From Campylobacter sp. W0018 (GTDB lineage: Bacteria > Campylobacterota > Campylobacteria > Campylobacterales > Campylobacteraceae): a stretch of 64,000 bases of DNA. Below are positions 26,982 through 38,718 of the stretch, piece by piece; the first letter of the stretch is position 1, and every line of letters starts with the position of its first letter. The stretch is from the NCBI GenBank assembly GCA_020135845.1, contig JACHTQ010000003.1, forward strand, positions 1 through 64,000. Direction: 5' to 3'. A program made the position numbers and the translations under genes. The notes below the pieces were generated by a model. The model did not search any database. It saw only the letters and a program-made list of their open reading frames with translations, and had not been told where the DNA came from.

Positions 26982-28908
26982 CCTCTAAACCAAACAAATA
27001 TCCTCTTCCATGAGTTATCATATTGAATTCAAAAGTTAAATAATCTGCCATTGTTTTTTCGAATTCTTCATGGGTTGGAATTTCATCATTAAAATAATAA
27101 AAACTATGCAACCATTCATCATTTTCTTCTATAGTTGTTTTTACACAAAATTTACTTGGAGCCTCTATTTCATCATTCCAAACCTTCAAAAGATAAGCTT
27201 TTTTATCCTTTGCATGTATGGTTTCAACCAAACCTTTATGTTTTTTTACTTCATAACCATCATCTTCAAAATTTATAAATTTAACCATTTTATCTTTATA
27301 ATGTGGAATTCCAGCGGTAAAAACCGCTATGCAAGGATTAGTCCCCACTCCATAAAAGGTATTTTTATTTAAAGTAATCACTCCTTCTAAAGTGTGATTT
27401 TTTAAGATATTTGCTTTGATTATTTTTTCTTCTTTGCTTTTTCCAGTCATTGCAGATTGAGGGACTATGACTACCACTTTTCCATCTTTAAGTATAGAAT
27501 TTAATAAATGATCACTGAATGCAATTTCGGTTAAATTTTTATCTATTTTACCTTGAGAATAAGGCGGATTCATAAATCCTATATTGGCTCTAAATTCTTC
27601 TTGAAGTTTTAAAGGATTTTGTTTTAAAAAATCCTCATCATTTAAATTACTCTTACCATCTCCCCTTAAAACCATATTAGCCGTAGCAACTGCAAACATA
27701 AAAGATTGAAGCTCGAAACCAAAAAGCTGATTTTTTTTAATTTCTTCTTTTTGTCTTTCATTTTTTGCTTGTAATAACATATAATCCATAGCAGTGATTA
27801 AAAATCCACCAGTTCCGCAACAAGGATCAAGTACTCTATCAGTAGCTTTTAACTCTACCAAATCACAAAATAATTCCGTAATATGCGTAGGAGTAAGCAC
27901 TATACCCAAAGTTTGCCCATCTCCACCGCTAAAACGCATAAATTCGCTATAAAAAATTCCTAAATAATCATCAGAATTTTTAATCCTATCGATAGCATCA
28001 AAAATATTTTCTTTAATGAACTTTGTATAATGTTTTAAAGGAGTAGAATTTATTTTTAATCCCTTTTTATCAACAATTTCACATATTTCATTGATCTTTT
28101 TAGTATCTTTAATAACAGAAAACTGAGCTAAAACCTTATCAAGTTTTACTTCGGGTGCTAAATTTGATCTTTTTAAATTCGATTTTATTAACTCGTAAAT
28201 CTTAAAACCATCTGTATCTATATCATCATTATTTAGATAATCTAAGGTTAAATTTTTAGTTTTCATTTCATCAAGTGCAAGCAAAATTCCAGCCACAACC
28301 AAAGGTTTATTTCTATCATCTAACGCACCATAATTTCTTAAATCTTCATGTAAAACTGCTGCAATTTTTTCAATCTCTTCTTTTTTCTTTTGTTTGCTTG
28401 ACTCCTCTTTTAAAACTTCTCTTTTATAGTAATCTTCTATGCTTTTTTCATTAAAGAGCATAAAAGTTTCTATGTCTCCTAAAGGCTCTCTAATAAATGC
28501 CCCATTATCTATAAACATTGGAGTAATTCTATGTCTTTTGCTATCACCACTTACAGCAATAGCAAAAATTTTCTTATAACTAGTCTGATTTGCAATAATT
28601 TGTTTTGCATACCATAATACACCATTGAGTGCGTAATTTTCTATATCTTTTTGATCTTGGGAAATTAAATTTTTCTCATCCCTCTTAATGTGTTTATTTA
28701 TATCTGCTTTATTTTCTATAACTATAACAAAATCTTTTACTACTCCACAATATTCCGGATATCCTTGCTTATTAGTTCCTTTTTTTGAAGCATTCTTTAA
28801 GGCTTCATTTAATTCTTTAATATCTGATCCTTGATAAGTTAAATTTATACCTGCTTCTTCTAAAAGTTTATATACAAATAAATCTGTTTGTGCTTCTTTT
28901 TTTGCCAT
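26962..28908 (-). CDS. Type IIB (BcgI-like) restriction-modification subunit, nuclease plus methyltransferase
   Basis: 648 aa, close to the BcgI A subunit. The N-terminal domain carries a PD-(D/E)xK-type nuclease pattern, Asp59 ... Glu65-Asn-Lys67 (DFVIVIENKAD). The middle and C-terminal part is an N6-adenine methyltransferase: motif I DPCCGTGGF near residue 357 and motif IV NPPYS near residue 446. A type I HsdM would lack the nuclease. No separate hsdR is present, which supports cleavage by this subunit together with the S protein. In NCTC 11168 the same slot between cobB and mutS2 holds a different RM enzyme, Cj1051c/CjeI (from memory). Confidence 0.82.
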   Translation of the reverse strand: MAKKEAQTDLFVYKLLEEAGINLTYQGSDIKELNEALKNASKKGTNKQGYPEYCGVVKDFVIVIENKADINKHIKRDEKNLISQDQKDIENYALNGVLWYAKQIIANQTSYKKIFAIAVSGDSKRHRITPMFIDNGAFIREPLGDIETFMLFNEKSIEDYYKREVLKEESSKQKKKEEIEKIAAVLHEDLRNYGALDDRNKPLVVAGILLALDEMKTKNLTLDYLNNDDIDTDGFKIYELIKSNLKRSNLAPEVKLDKVLAQFSVIKDTKKINEICEIVDKKGLKINSTPLKHYTKFIKENIFDAIDRIKNSDDYLGIFYSEFMRFSGGDGQTLGIVLTPTHITELFCDLVELKATDRVLDPCCGTGGFLITAMDYMLLQAKNERQKEEIKKNQLFGFELQSFMFAVATANMVLRGDGKSNLNDEDFLKQNPLKLQEEFRANIGFMNPPYSQGKIDKNLTEIAFSDHLLNSILKDGKVVVIVPQSAMTGKSKEEKIIKANILKNHTLEGVITLNKNTFYGVGTNPCIAVFTAGIPHYKDKMVKFINFEDDGYEVKKHKGLVETIHAKDKKAYLLKVWNDEIEAPSKFCVKTTIEENDEWLHSFYYFNDEIPTHEEFEKTMADYLTFEFNMITHGRGYLFGLEDDKDES

Positions 28909-28921
28909 AATTTAACCCTTC

Positions 28922-31117
28922 TTAAAACCTTACAACCTTAGCACCAAAGCCACCTTGATTGATCGGAGCATCGCTAAAACTTTTTACGCTTTTATGCGTT
29001 TTTAAAAACTCTCTTACGGAAAAAGCGAGTTTTCCTGTGCCTATACCATGATAAACGATCACCTCATCAAAACCCGCTATCAAAGCATCTGAAATGAATT
29101 TATCAAGCCTTGAAATCGCTTCATCACTTCTAAGCCCGTGCAAATCCAAACTCACGCCCAAATTGCTAGGCTTTGTGATATTTATACTTGTTTTTGGACT
29201 AGGTTTAGGGATAGCACCGCTTTTTTTAAGGAGTTTTAAAGGCACACGAAGTTTTATCCCTTCACTTTCCACTAAAGCATCATTTTTAGAAATTCCTACG
29301 ATTTTTCCTTTAATCTTTTCATATTTTACAAAATCCCCAACTCTTAACTCTTCATTTTGCTCCATACTTGGCAAAACGATATTTTTCTTAAGCTCATTAG
29401 CTTTGTTTAAACTTCTTTGTTTTTCTTTAGTTTCTTTTAAGCGTATCGTTTTTTTAGCTTCTTCTATAGCTTGATAAAATTTAAGCTCTAAATCCCTTAG
29501 TTTTTGACGAAATTCGCTTTCATTTTTTTCTTTTTGATCTTTTAAAGAAAGTAAAATTTCATCTATTTTTTGTTCTTTTTTGCCTACCTCATCTAATTTT
29601 AGCTTTAAATCGAACTCAAGATTGATATTTTTACTCACCATTTCTTCTAAATTTTGCTTATCTTCTCCATAAAGCTCTTTGGCTTTTTTAACTAAATTTG
29701 GCGGAATTTGATAACGCAAAGCTGTTTCAAAAGCATAAGATTTTCCTATAGTGCCTTTTAAAAACTCGTATTTTGGTCTTGAAAATTCCTCATCATATAA
29801 AGCCGCTATCAATTCAACTTGTTCATTTTCAGCTAAAAGCATAGCAAGGCGTTTATGGTGCGTGGTGATGATGATTTTTAATTTATTAGAAATCAAATGA
29901 GAGATCAAAGTACTATACAAGCAAGCCGCTTCTTCAAAATCTGTTCCAAGCTCTATTTCATCTATGCCTAAAAGTAAATTTTTCTTTGTAAAGAGTTTGG
30001 AAAAATGGAGCATTCTTCCTGCAAAGGTGGAAATGTCATTTTTCACATTTTGCGGATCTTCAATAATGGCATCAAATTCCTTAAAAGTTCCTATTTTGCT
30101 TTCATTTGCATTTATATGCATTGGCAAAAGATGTTTAGCTAAAAAACAAGCGCTTAAAATGCTTTTTAAAAGCATCGATTTTCCACCAGCATTTACCCCA
30201 GTAATGATCAAAACTTGCTTTTTAAATTCAAGTGAAACGCTTTTAGGATTTTTTAAAGCTGGATGTGCAAAATCTTTTAAAACAATCTCGTCTGAATTTT
30301 TACACAAGAGAAATTCATAATCTTTCTTTTTAGCCATCAAAACCCTAGCGCTATAATGATCAAATAAATCAAAAGCGTTGTTAATAAATTTTAAGAATAA
30401 TAAATTTTTAGCTAAAAAAATGGAAAAATTTTTAGCATATTCATAATAAATTTCTTCTTTTTGATTTTGCAATTTCTCTAAATCATTTTGCAATTTTTCA
30501 ACGCCTTCAGGAACGATATAAAAGCCTCCTCCGGTGCTTCTTCCTATAATCTTTGCTTTTATAGCGTGATTAAAACCGCCTCTAACGAGTAAAGATTCTA
30601 GATTATTAACAAGATGAATTTGAGTATCCATAAGATAAGGGGTTAAAGATTTGCTATAACAGTATTTTTTAAATTCGGCCTGTATGGCTTCATTTTTCAT
30701 TTTAAAAGCTGTATTTAAATTGATCAATCTTTCATCTAAGTTTTCCTTTAGCTCGCCTTTATCGTCAAATTTTTCACTAAGTTCTAAAATCCCGCTTGGA
30801 AATTCGATTTTTTCAAGCCAAGTTTTCAAATGTGTTTCAAATTTTAAACCCTTTAAATACTTAAAATAACGAAAAATCTTAACAAATTCATAAATTTCTG
30901 CTAAATGTAAAACACCTTGTTTGCTCAAATGCATTAAAGCAAAGTCTAATTTTTTTAAAGAAAGCGGGGGCTTAAAATCTATCTTTGAAAGCTCACAAAT
31001 TCTTTCAAAATGCAAATGAGAATCCCCTTGCAAAAATATATCTTTTTCTCTTGCAAAAAAAGCCTTAAATTCATCCAAATAAGCTTTTAAATCGAGCCTT
31101 AAAGCAATATCTTCCAT
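28922..31117 (-). CDS. mutS2: Endonuclease/recombination suppressor MutS2
   Basis: 731-aa MutS2 with no N-terminal mismatch-recognition domain. The ATPase carries Walker A ITGVNAGGKSML. A long coiled-coil segment follows (about 500-590), and a C-terminal Smr nuclease-like domain shows LDLHGLRSDEA and HGIGTGKL. In related epsilonproteobacteria MutS2 limits recombination and repairs oxidative damage. It overlaps nothing and follows a 108-aa membrane protein gene with no gap. Confidence 0.9.
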   Translation of the reverse strand: MEDIALRLDLKAYLDEFKAFFAREKDIFLQGDSHLHFERICELSKIDFKPPLSLKKLDFALMHLSKQGVLHLAEIYEFVKIFRYFKYLKGLKFETHLKTWLEKIEFPSGILELSEKFDDKGELKENLDERLINLNTAFKMKNEAIQAEFKKYCYSKSLTPYLMDTQIHLVNNLESLLVRGGFNHAIKAKIIGRSTGGGFYIVPEGVEKLQNDLEKLQNQKEEIYYEYAKNFSIFLAKNLLFLKFINNAFDLFDHYSARVLMAKKKDYEFLLCKNSDEIVLKDFAHPALKNPKSVSLEFKKQVLIITGVNAGGKSMLLKSILSACFLAKHLLPMHINANESKIGTFKEFDAIIEDPQNVKNDISTFAGRMLHFSKLFTKKNLLLGIDEIELGTDFEEAACLYSTLISHLISNKLKIIITTHHKRLAMLLAENEQVELIAALYDEEFSRPKYEFLKGTIGKSYAFETALRYQIPPNLVKKAKELYGEDKQNLEEMVSKNINLEFDLKLKLDEVGKKEQKIDEILLSLKDQKEKNESEFRQKLRDLELKFYQAIEEAKKTIRLKETKEKQRSLNKANELKKNIVLPSMEQNEELRVGDFVKYEKIKGKIVGISKNDALVESEGIKLRVPLKLLKKSGAIPKPSPKTSINITKPSNLGVSLDLHGLRSDEAISRLDKFISDALIAGFDEVIVYHGIGTGKLAFSVREFLKTHKSVKSFSDAPINQGGFGAKVVRF

Positions 31118-31444
31118 CTATAACTCACATCTTTTTATATCAATAATCAAATTATCTTTTTTTGAAATAAAACTTTGCGTACCGCTTTCATAATTAAAAA
31201 ATTGATTTGAGACATTTCCTTCTTTACAAACAATATTTTCACCATGGTTGAATTTTTCAATCAAAAGTATTGTTTTAGAATCTTGTTTTGAATTTTTATA
31301 CTCAAACCATATCGCAAAAGCTATCAAAAATACAAAGAAAAAAAGATAAATTAATTTAAGATTTAAACTTGATTTTTTATTAAGAGCAAAAACAAAAATA
31401 GCAAAAAACAAGAAAATAAAAAAATACAGAAAAAGTCTAATCAT
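31118..31444 (-). CDS. Small membrane protein of unknown function
   Basis: 108 aa with two N-terminal membrane helices (RLFLYFFIFLFFAIFVFA and LIYLFFFVFLIAFAIWF), then a soluble domain of about 55 residues with NHGENIVC. I do not recognise the family. It overlaps murC by 8 bp and abuts mutS2, so it belongs to the same transcript. Confidence 0.7.
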   Translation of the reverse strand: MIRLFLYFFIFLFFAIFVFALNKKSSLNLKLIYLFFFVFLIAFAIWFEYKNSKQDSKTILLIEKFNHGENIVCKEGNVSNQFFNYESGTQSFISKKDNLIIDIKRCEL

Positions 31445-32732
31445 TAGCTTGCCTTAATTTATTGCTAATATCTCCTGCTCCAAATCCTATAATAAGTCCT
31501 TGATCAAAAACTCTTCCTTTATCACTAACTAAAAATTTGCCTTCTCTTTTGATATCTTCTACAAATAAGGCCTTAGGAAAGTATTTTTTTAAATCGATTT
31601 CAACTTTTTCTTCCCCTGCAGCATAAACGGGTAAAATCACAAGTTCATCAACCCTATCAAAAGCATGGACAAAATCTTGTAAATTTGCTAACAAACGCGT
31701 ATAACGATGAGGCTCAAAAATAGCTGTGATCTTAGTATAACCGCCAAGTTTAGCATACTCTTTAGCTGCTTTTAAAGTCGCTTTGATCTCTGTAGGATGA
31801 TGACCATAATCATCGATTAAAGCTAAGCTTTCATCTGCATGTAAAATGTCAAATCTTTTTTTAATTCCTTGATAATTTTTAAGTCTAGCTTTAATAGTCT
31901 CTACATCTAAAAAATTTAAAGCCGCTAAAATAGCCAAAGAAGCATCGATAGCTAGATGATAACCCATTCCTAAAATATCAAAATTCCCAAGATCTTTAAG
32001 TTCAAAACTCATTTTAGGCTTAAAATTTTCTATTTTCATGGTGCAATTTTTAATATCTTTGCTAGGATAAAGACGCAAGGCCTCTGCCTTAAAATCTTTC
32101 AAAAAATCATCTTCTGCATTGATAACGCGAATTTTTGCCATATCAAGAAATTGCGTATAAGCTTGATGCAATTTTGAAACTTGATTTTCATAATGATCTA
32201 AATGTTCCGCTTCAGCGTTAGTAACAATGGCTAAATAAGGATTGGAATTTAAAAAAGAGCTATCGCTTTCATCTGCTTCAAAAATAAGATTTTCGCTTTC
32301 TTTATAGATCATATTAGAGCCAAATTCTTTTAAAATAGCACCTATAATCACCGAAGCATCGTCAAATAAAGAAGCTAAAATACTCGATGTAGTGCTCTTT
32401 CCATGGGCGCCAGCAACTGCAAAAACACGCTTATCTTGCAAAATAAGCGGTAAGGCCTCTTTTCTTGAAAGGCATTTCATGCCTAAAGATTTAGCGTGTT
32501 TAAATTCAGGATTTTCTTCCTTTATAGCCGCTGAATAAATAACTAAATCTTTATTTAAAACATTATCTTGATGATGAGGAATAAAGATCTTTACACCCTC
32601 TTTTTCAAGCTTTTTAGTAATCTTACTTTCCTTAAGATCACTCCCGCTAATAACACAGCCTTTTTCCTTTAAAAATCTTGCTAGCGCAGAAATTCCTATA
32701 CCGCCTATACCAATAAAATGAATTTTTTGCAT
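31437..32732 (-). CDS. murC: UDP-N-acetylmuramate--L-alanine ligase
   Basis: Adds the first amino acid of the peptidoglycan stem peptide. It is 431 aa. The N-terminal HFIGIGGIGISALA nucleotide loop, central ATP loop AGAHGKSTTSS, EADESDSSFL and the late DDYGHHPTEI are all diagnostic Mur ligase/MurC motifs. Confidence 0.94.
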   Translation of the reverse strand: MQKIHFIGIGGIGISALARFLKEKGCVISGSDLKESKITKKLEKEGVKIFIPHHQDNVLNKDLVIYSAAIKEENPEFKHAKSLGMKCLSRKEALPLILQDKRVFAVAGAHGKSTTSSILASLFDDASVIIGAILKEFGSNMIYKESENLIFEADESDSSFLNSNPYLAIVTNAEAEHLDHYENQVSKLHQAYTQFLDMAKIRVINAEDDFLKDFKAEALRLYPSKDIKNCTMKIENFKPKMSFELKDLGNFDILGMGYHLAIDASLAILAALNFLDVETIKARLKNYQGIKKRFDILHADESLALIDDYGHHPTEIKATLKAAKEYAKLGGYTKITAIFEPHRYTRLLANLQDFVHAFDRVDELVILPVYAAGEEKVEIDLKKYFPKALFVEDIKREGKFLVSDKGRVFDQGLIIGFGAGDISNKLRQAND

Positions 32733-32798
32733 ATTTTAAGCCTTTATTTTAAAAAGCCTAAATTTTAACACTTTTTTACTAAAAAGAAAATATAAGCC

Positions 32799-34772
32799 TT
32801 AGTTTGCCACACCTAAACGTTGAGTCAACTGATAGAAATTTAATTCTTTATAAGATTGAGCAAAATTCTTATGATACGCGTCAAGATCGAAAGCTTTATT
32901 GTTATCTTTTAAAGTATTATTATTTTCAAAAAAATATCCTTTATTTCCTATATAAACTCCATCATTATCCGCCCATACAACATCATTAAAAGCAAATTCT
33001 AATTTTTTATTTGTAGGTTTTGCAAGCATATTTCTTCCACCAACGCTTAAATAATGAGCATTGCTAAGACTTAAAGCATAAAGAGTAGGAAAAATATCCT
33101 TATGAGAACCCAAACGATTTTTATCATAGTAAAGATTATTTTGCAAAATCTTAGGTATGTAAAGATAAAAAGGCACACTATAAGCAAAGGCTTTTTGAGA
33201 ATTTAAATCAATCCCCATTTCACGAACTCTATGATCTCCAGTAGCTGCGATTATAACACTATCTTTAAATGAACTTTGCTTAACCTTATCTAAAAATTTA
33301 CCAAATTCATTATTTGCATACGTATAAGCTTTAATGATATTTTCTTGCTTATTTTTATCATAAGGAAGTAAATTAAGCAAAGCTTGTGGGATATTTTCTA
33401 GCTTAGGCAAACCTTCTTGTGCGATTTTATAAGGGGGATGATTTGAAATTGTTAAACCGATGATCAAAGTATTATGAGGATTTTTTTGCAATAACTCATA
33501 AACTTTTTTATATAAATATTTATCGGCTATCCCATAACCATTTTCACTCGTTTTAGCTTGTTTGTATTCTTTCATCAAAACATTTTCATCAATAATTTCA
33601 TCAACACCCAAAACACTTAAATAATTTTTAACATTTTGCCATGAACCATTTCCTGCGCTTACAAAAATAACTTTATATCCTGCTTTTTTATAAACAGCAA
33701 TAGGGGTTAAATCTAAATAAGTTTTTTGAAATTTACTTGTAGAGATATTTTGATATGGACTTATAAAAAACAAATTAGCAAAACTTGGTATCGTGCCATT
33801 GTAAGCACTTAAAAATCTTTTAAATACAAAATCTTTTTCAAAATGTGGCTTTAAAGCACCTAAAAAATTATGCTCTTCATTTGAAAAATCTGCCAAATTA
33901 AGTCCAAAACTTTCCATTAAATTGATAAAAACACTAGGATGAATTTTTTCAGCTTGTATATTTTTAGGACTTGTGTATAAATTATCAAAAAGTTTATTTT
34001 TAAGCTCTTGAGCTTTTAAAGAACTGATTGCCTTAAAACTTTCTTCTTGTCGGTATTGTTTAAAAGCCCAAGAAAAAGCCATAATAGGATTTAGCATAGT
34101 ATCATTTAAAACGCTAAATTCACTAAAAGAATAATTTTGAACATTGATAGCTACATGCTTAAAAGGACCTCTTAAGGCCACAATATAACTTCCAATTAAT
34201 ATTAAATTTAACAATATCAATATAGGAAATTTTAGCTTAATGGTTCTTAATTTTAATCTTAGAATCTTTAAATTAATAAAAATACACAAAAATCCAAAAA
34301 TAAACATAAATACAAAAATTTTTAAAATAGGATAATCATTATAAATAATGTCTAAAATAGTTTTTGTATTATCATCTTTTAAGCTAAACATAAAAATATC
34401 AAACTTGCTTTTATAAATTTCATAATAATAATATTTTGCATAAGAAAAACCCAAGGAAAGAAAAGAAATGCAAACTATGTAAAAACTAGAAAGTATAAAA
34501 TAAATTTTAGATATTCTTTCTTTAAAAATACTACTAAATTTTATTTGAGAAAAAAACAAAGATATAAAAGCACATAATAAAAAAGGTAAAAAAGCAACAC
34601 TTAAAAATCTTATATCGTGAAAAATGCCTAAAAGATACATTTGAGCAAATTCACTTTTATTACTAACTAAATTACTAGGAATAAAACCAATTTGCATCAA
34701 AATTCTATTCACTGTAAAAACAATTATAAATAAAAAAGTAAAAATAATAATTTGTAATAGAATTTTTCTCAT
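32799..34772 (-). CDS. Membrane-anchored sulfatase-family phosphotransferase
   Basis: About 657 aa: five N-terminal membrane helices (roughly residues 1-210), then a periplasmic alkaline-phosphatase/sulfatase-fold domain of the LTA-synthase-like type. The predicted nucleophile Thr is in YNGTIPSFANL, with metal-site residues in NLMESFG, TISNHPPY and ATGDHRVRE. It probably moves a phospho-head group onto a surface glycan or lipid; the substrate is unknown. The ATG at 34772 has a GAGG site; the TTG at 34784 lies on that site and is less likely. Confidence 0.78.
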   Translation of the reverse strand: MRKILLQIIIFTFLFIIVFTVNRILMQIGFIPSNLVSNKSEFAQMYLLGIFHDIRFLSVAFLPFLLCAFISLFFSQIKFSSIFKERISKIYFILSSFYIVCISFLSLGFSYAKYYYYEIYKSKFDIFMFSLKDDNTKTILDIIYNDYPILKIFVFMFIFGFLCIFINLKILRLKLRTIKLKFPILILLNLILIGSYIVALRGPFKHVAINVQNYSFSEFSVLNDTMLNPIMAFSWAFKQYRQEESFKAISSLKAQELKNKLFDNLYTSPKNIQAEKIHPSVFINLMESFGLNLADFSNEEHNFLGALKPHFEKDFVFKRFLSAYNGTIPSFANLFFISPYQNISTSKFQKTYLDLTPIAVYKKAGYKVIFVSAGNGSWQNVKNYLSVLGVDEIIDENVLMKEYKQAKTSENGYGIADKYLYKKVYELLQKNPHNTLIIGLTISNHPPYKIAQEGLPKLENIPQALLNLLPYDKNKQENIIKAYTYANNEFGKFLDKVKQSSFKDSVIIAATGDHRVREMGIDLNSQKAFAYSVPFYLYIPKILQNNLYYDKNRLGSHKDIFPTLYALSLSNAHYLSVGGRNMLAKPTNKKLEFAFNDVVWADNDGVYIGNKGYFFENNNTLKDNNKAFDLDAYHKNFAQSYKELNFYQLTQRLGVAN

Positions 34773-34800
34773 GCAAAACCTCAAATATAAAAATTATATT

Positions 34801-34836
34801 ATAAGCGCATAAAAATAAATATTTTTATGCGCTTAT
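34801..34836 (-). terminator. Perfect 16-bp hairpin overlapping the nitrilase-like gene stop
   Basis: ATAAGCGCATAAAAAT (34801-34816) and its exact complement (34821-34836) are separated by 4 nt. The 3' arm includes the stop codon of the minus-strand carbon-nitrogen hydrolase gene. It is most simply an intrinsic terminator for that gene, placed before the next minus-strand gene. Confidence 0.65.
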
Positions 34837-35607
34837 AATCTTTCAAAACCCTTCGTCATCTTATCAAAACACCAAAGTTTTTTCGCTTCGTCTGATTTCG
34901 TAGGCTCAATGATTAGCATTTCTTCTTCGTTACCAAGTCTTTCTTGAATTTCACCAAAAGCGTCAATAAACATAGTATCGCCGTAAAAATTCCAATCCTC
35001 TTTAAGCTTACCTATGCGATTAACTCTTAAAATACTGGTTGAATTTAAAAAAGCTCTCATTTTTAAAAGCTCTTCCCATCTTTTTTTGCTTTCAAAGGTT
35101 GAAGCCGTAGGGATAATAACCAAATCAATCTTTTTTTGCATGATCATTTTCCAAAAGCCATCAAAATGAACTTCAAAACCAAAAAGTAAAGCACATTTTA
35201 ATCCTGCATAAGAAAAAGTAAAAAGTTTATATTTGTCGCATTTATTATTAAAAAAACCTTTTTCATTCCAATGACTATAAGGCATCAAAATTTGCTGTTC
35301 ATAACTTTTTATTCCATTAGGAGAAACCTTTAAACAAAGTTTTTTATAACCCTTGCTTTCAAAGCTAACAAAAGGTGCTATAATTTCTAATTCATATTTT
35401 TTTGAAAGGCGTATTAAGCTTTCTTTTTTAGCCTCGCTTTGCTCTTTTATCATGGATTTTGGCATAGAAAGCAATTCGGTAAAAAAACTATTGATGACAT
35501 ATTCACCTAAAACAACAAGATCAGCTCCGCTATCTTTTGAAGCTTTTAAATAATAATCCAATCTTGATTCACTTAAAGCTAAAGTAGGAAATTGCAAGGC
35601 TGAAATT

Positions 35608-35615
<8 letters not shown>
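34833..35615 (-). CDS. Carbon-nitrogen hydrolase-fold protein, catalytic residues missing
   Basis: 260 aa with nitrilase-superfamily order. The catalytic Glu position is kept (VVLGEYV). The usual Lys position reads [12 protein letters not shown], with Gln in its place. The usual nucleophile Cys region reads LLFGFEVHF, with Gly where Cys is expected. Two of three catalytic residues therefore seem lost, suggesting a non-hydrolytic role. ATG 35615 is chosen over TTG 35618. It overlaps xseB by 8 bp in a guaB-xseB transcript. Confidence 0.75.
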
Positions 35616-38595
<2,980 letters not shown>

Positions 38596-38599
<4 letters not shown>

Positions 38600-38718
38600 T
38601 TTCTTTCCTTGTATTTTTTTGCATATTTTTTAATCAAAACAATCGATATGCCACAAAAAAAAGCGATTGTAAAAATAGTTATAATCACTACGCTATTTGA
38701 AATAGGATGTTCAAACAT
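38596..38718 (-). CDS. 40-aa single-span membrane protein
   Basis: ATG at 38718 gives [16 protein letters not shown], one hydrophobic helix of about 21 residues and a basic tail ([11 protein letters not shown]), so an N-out/C-in orientation is expected. The start overlaps ileS by 8 bp, and the stop overlaps the gatA start (ATGA type). A short gene with a hydrophobic core fits the position of Cj1060c. Function unknown. Confidence 0.65.

Noticed and set aside
26962..28908. Classic type I HsdM
   Set aside because: The N-terminal nuclease-type motif, BcgI-like length and absence of hsdR nearby fit a type IIB RM subunit better; HsdM would lack residues 1-150.
29094..29474. Plus-strand 126-aa frame inside mutS2
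   Set aside because: Antisense shadow; composition mirrors the Lys/Glu-rich coiled coil of MutS2.
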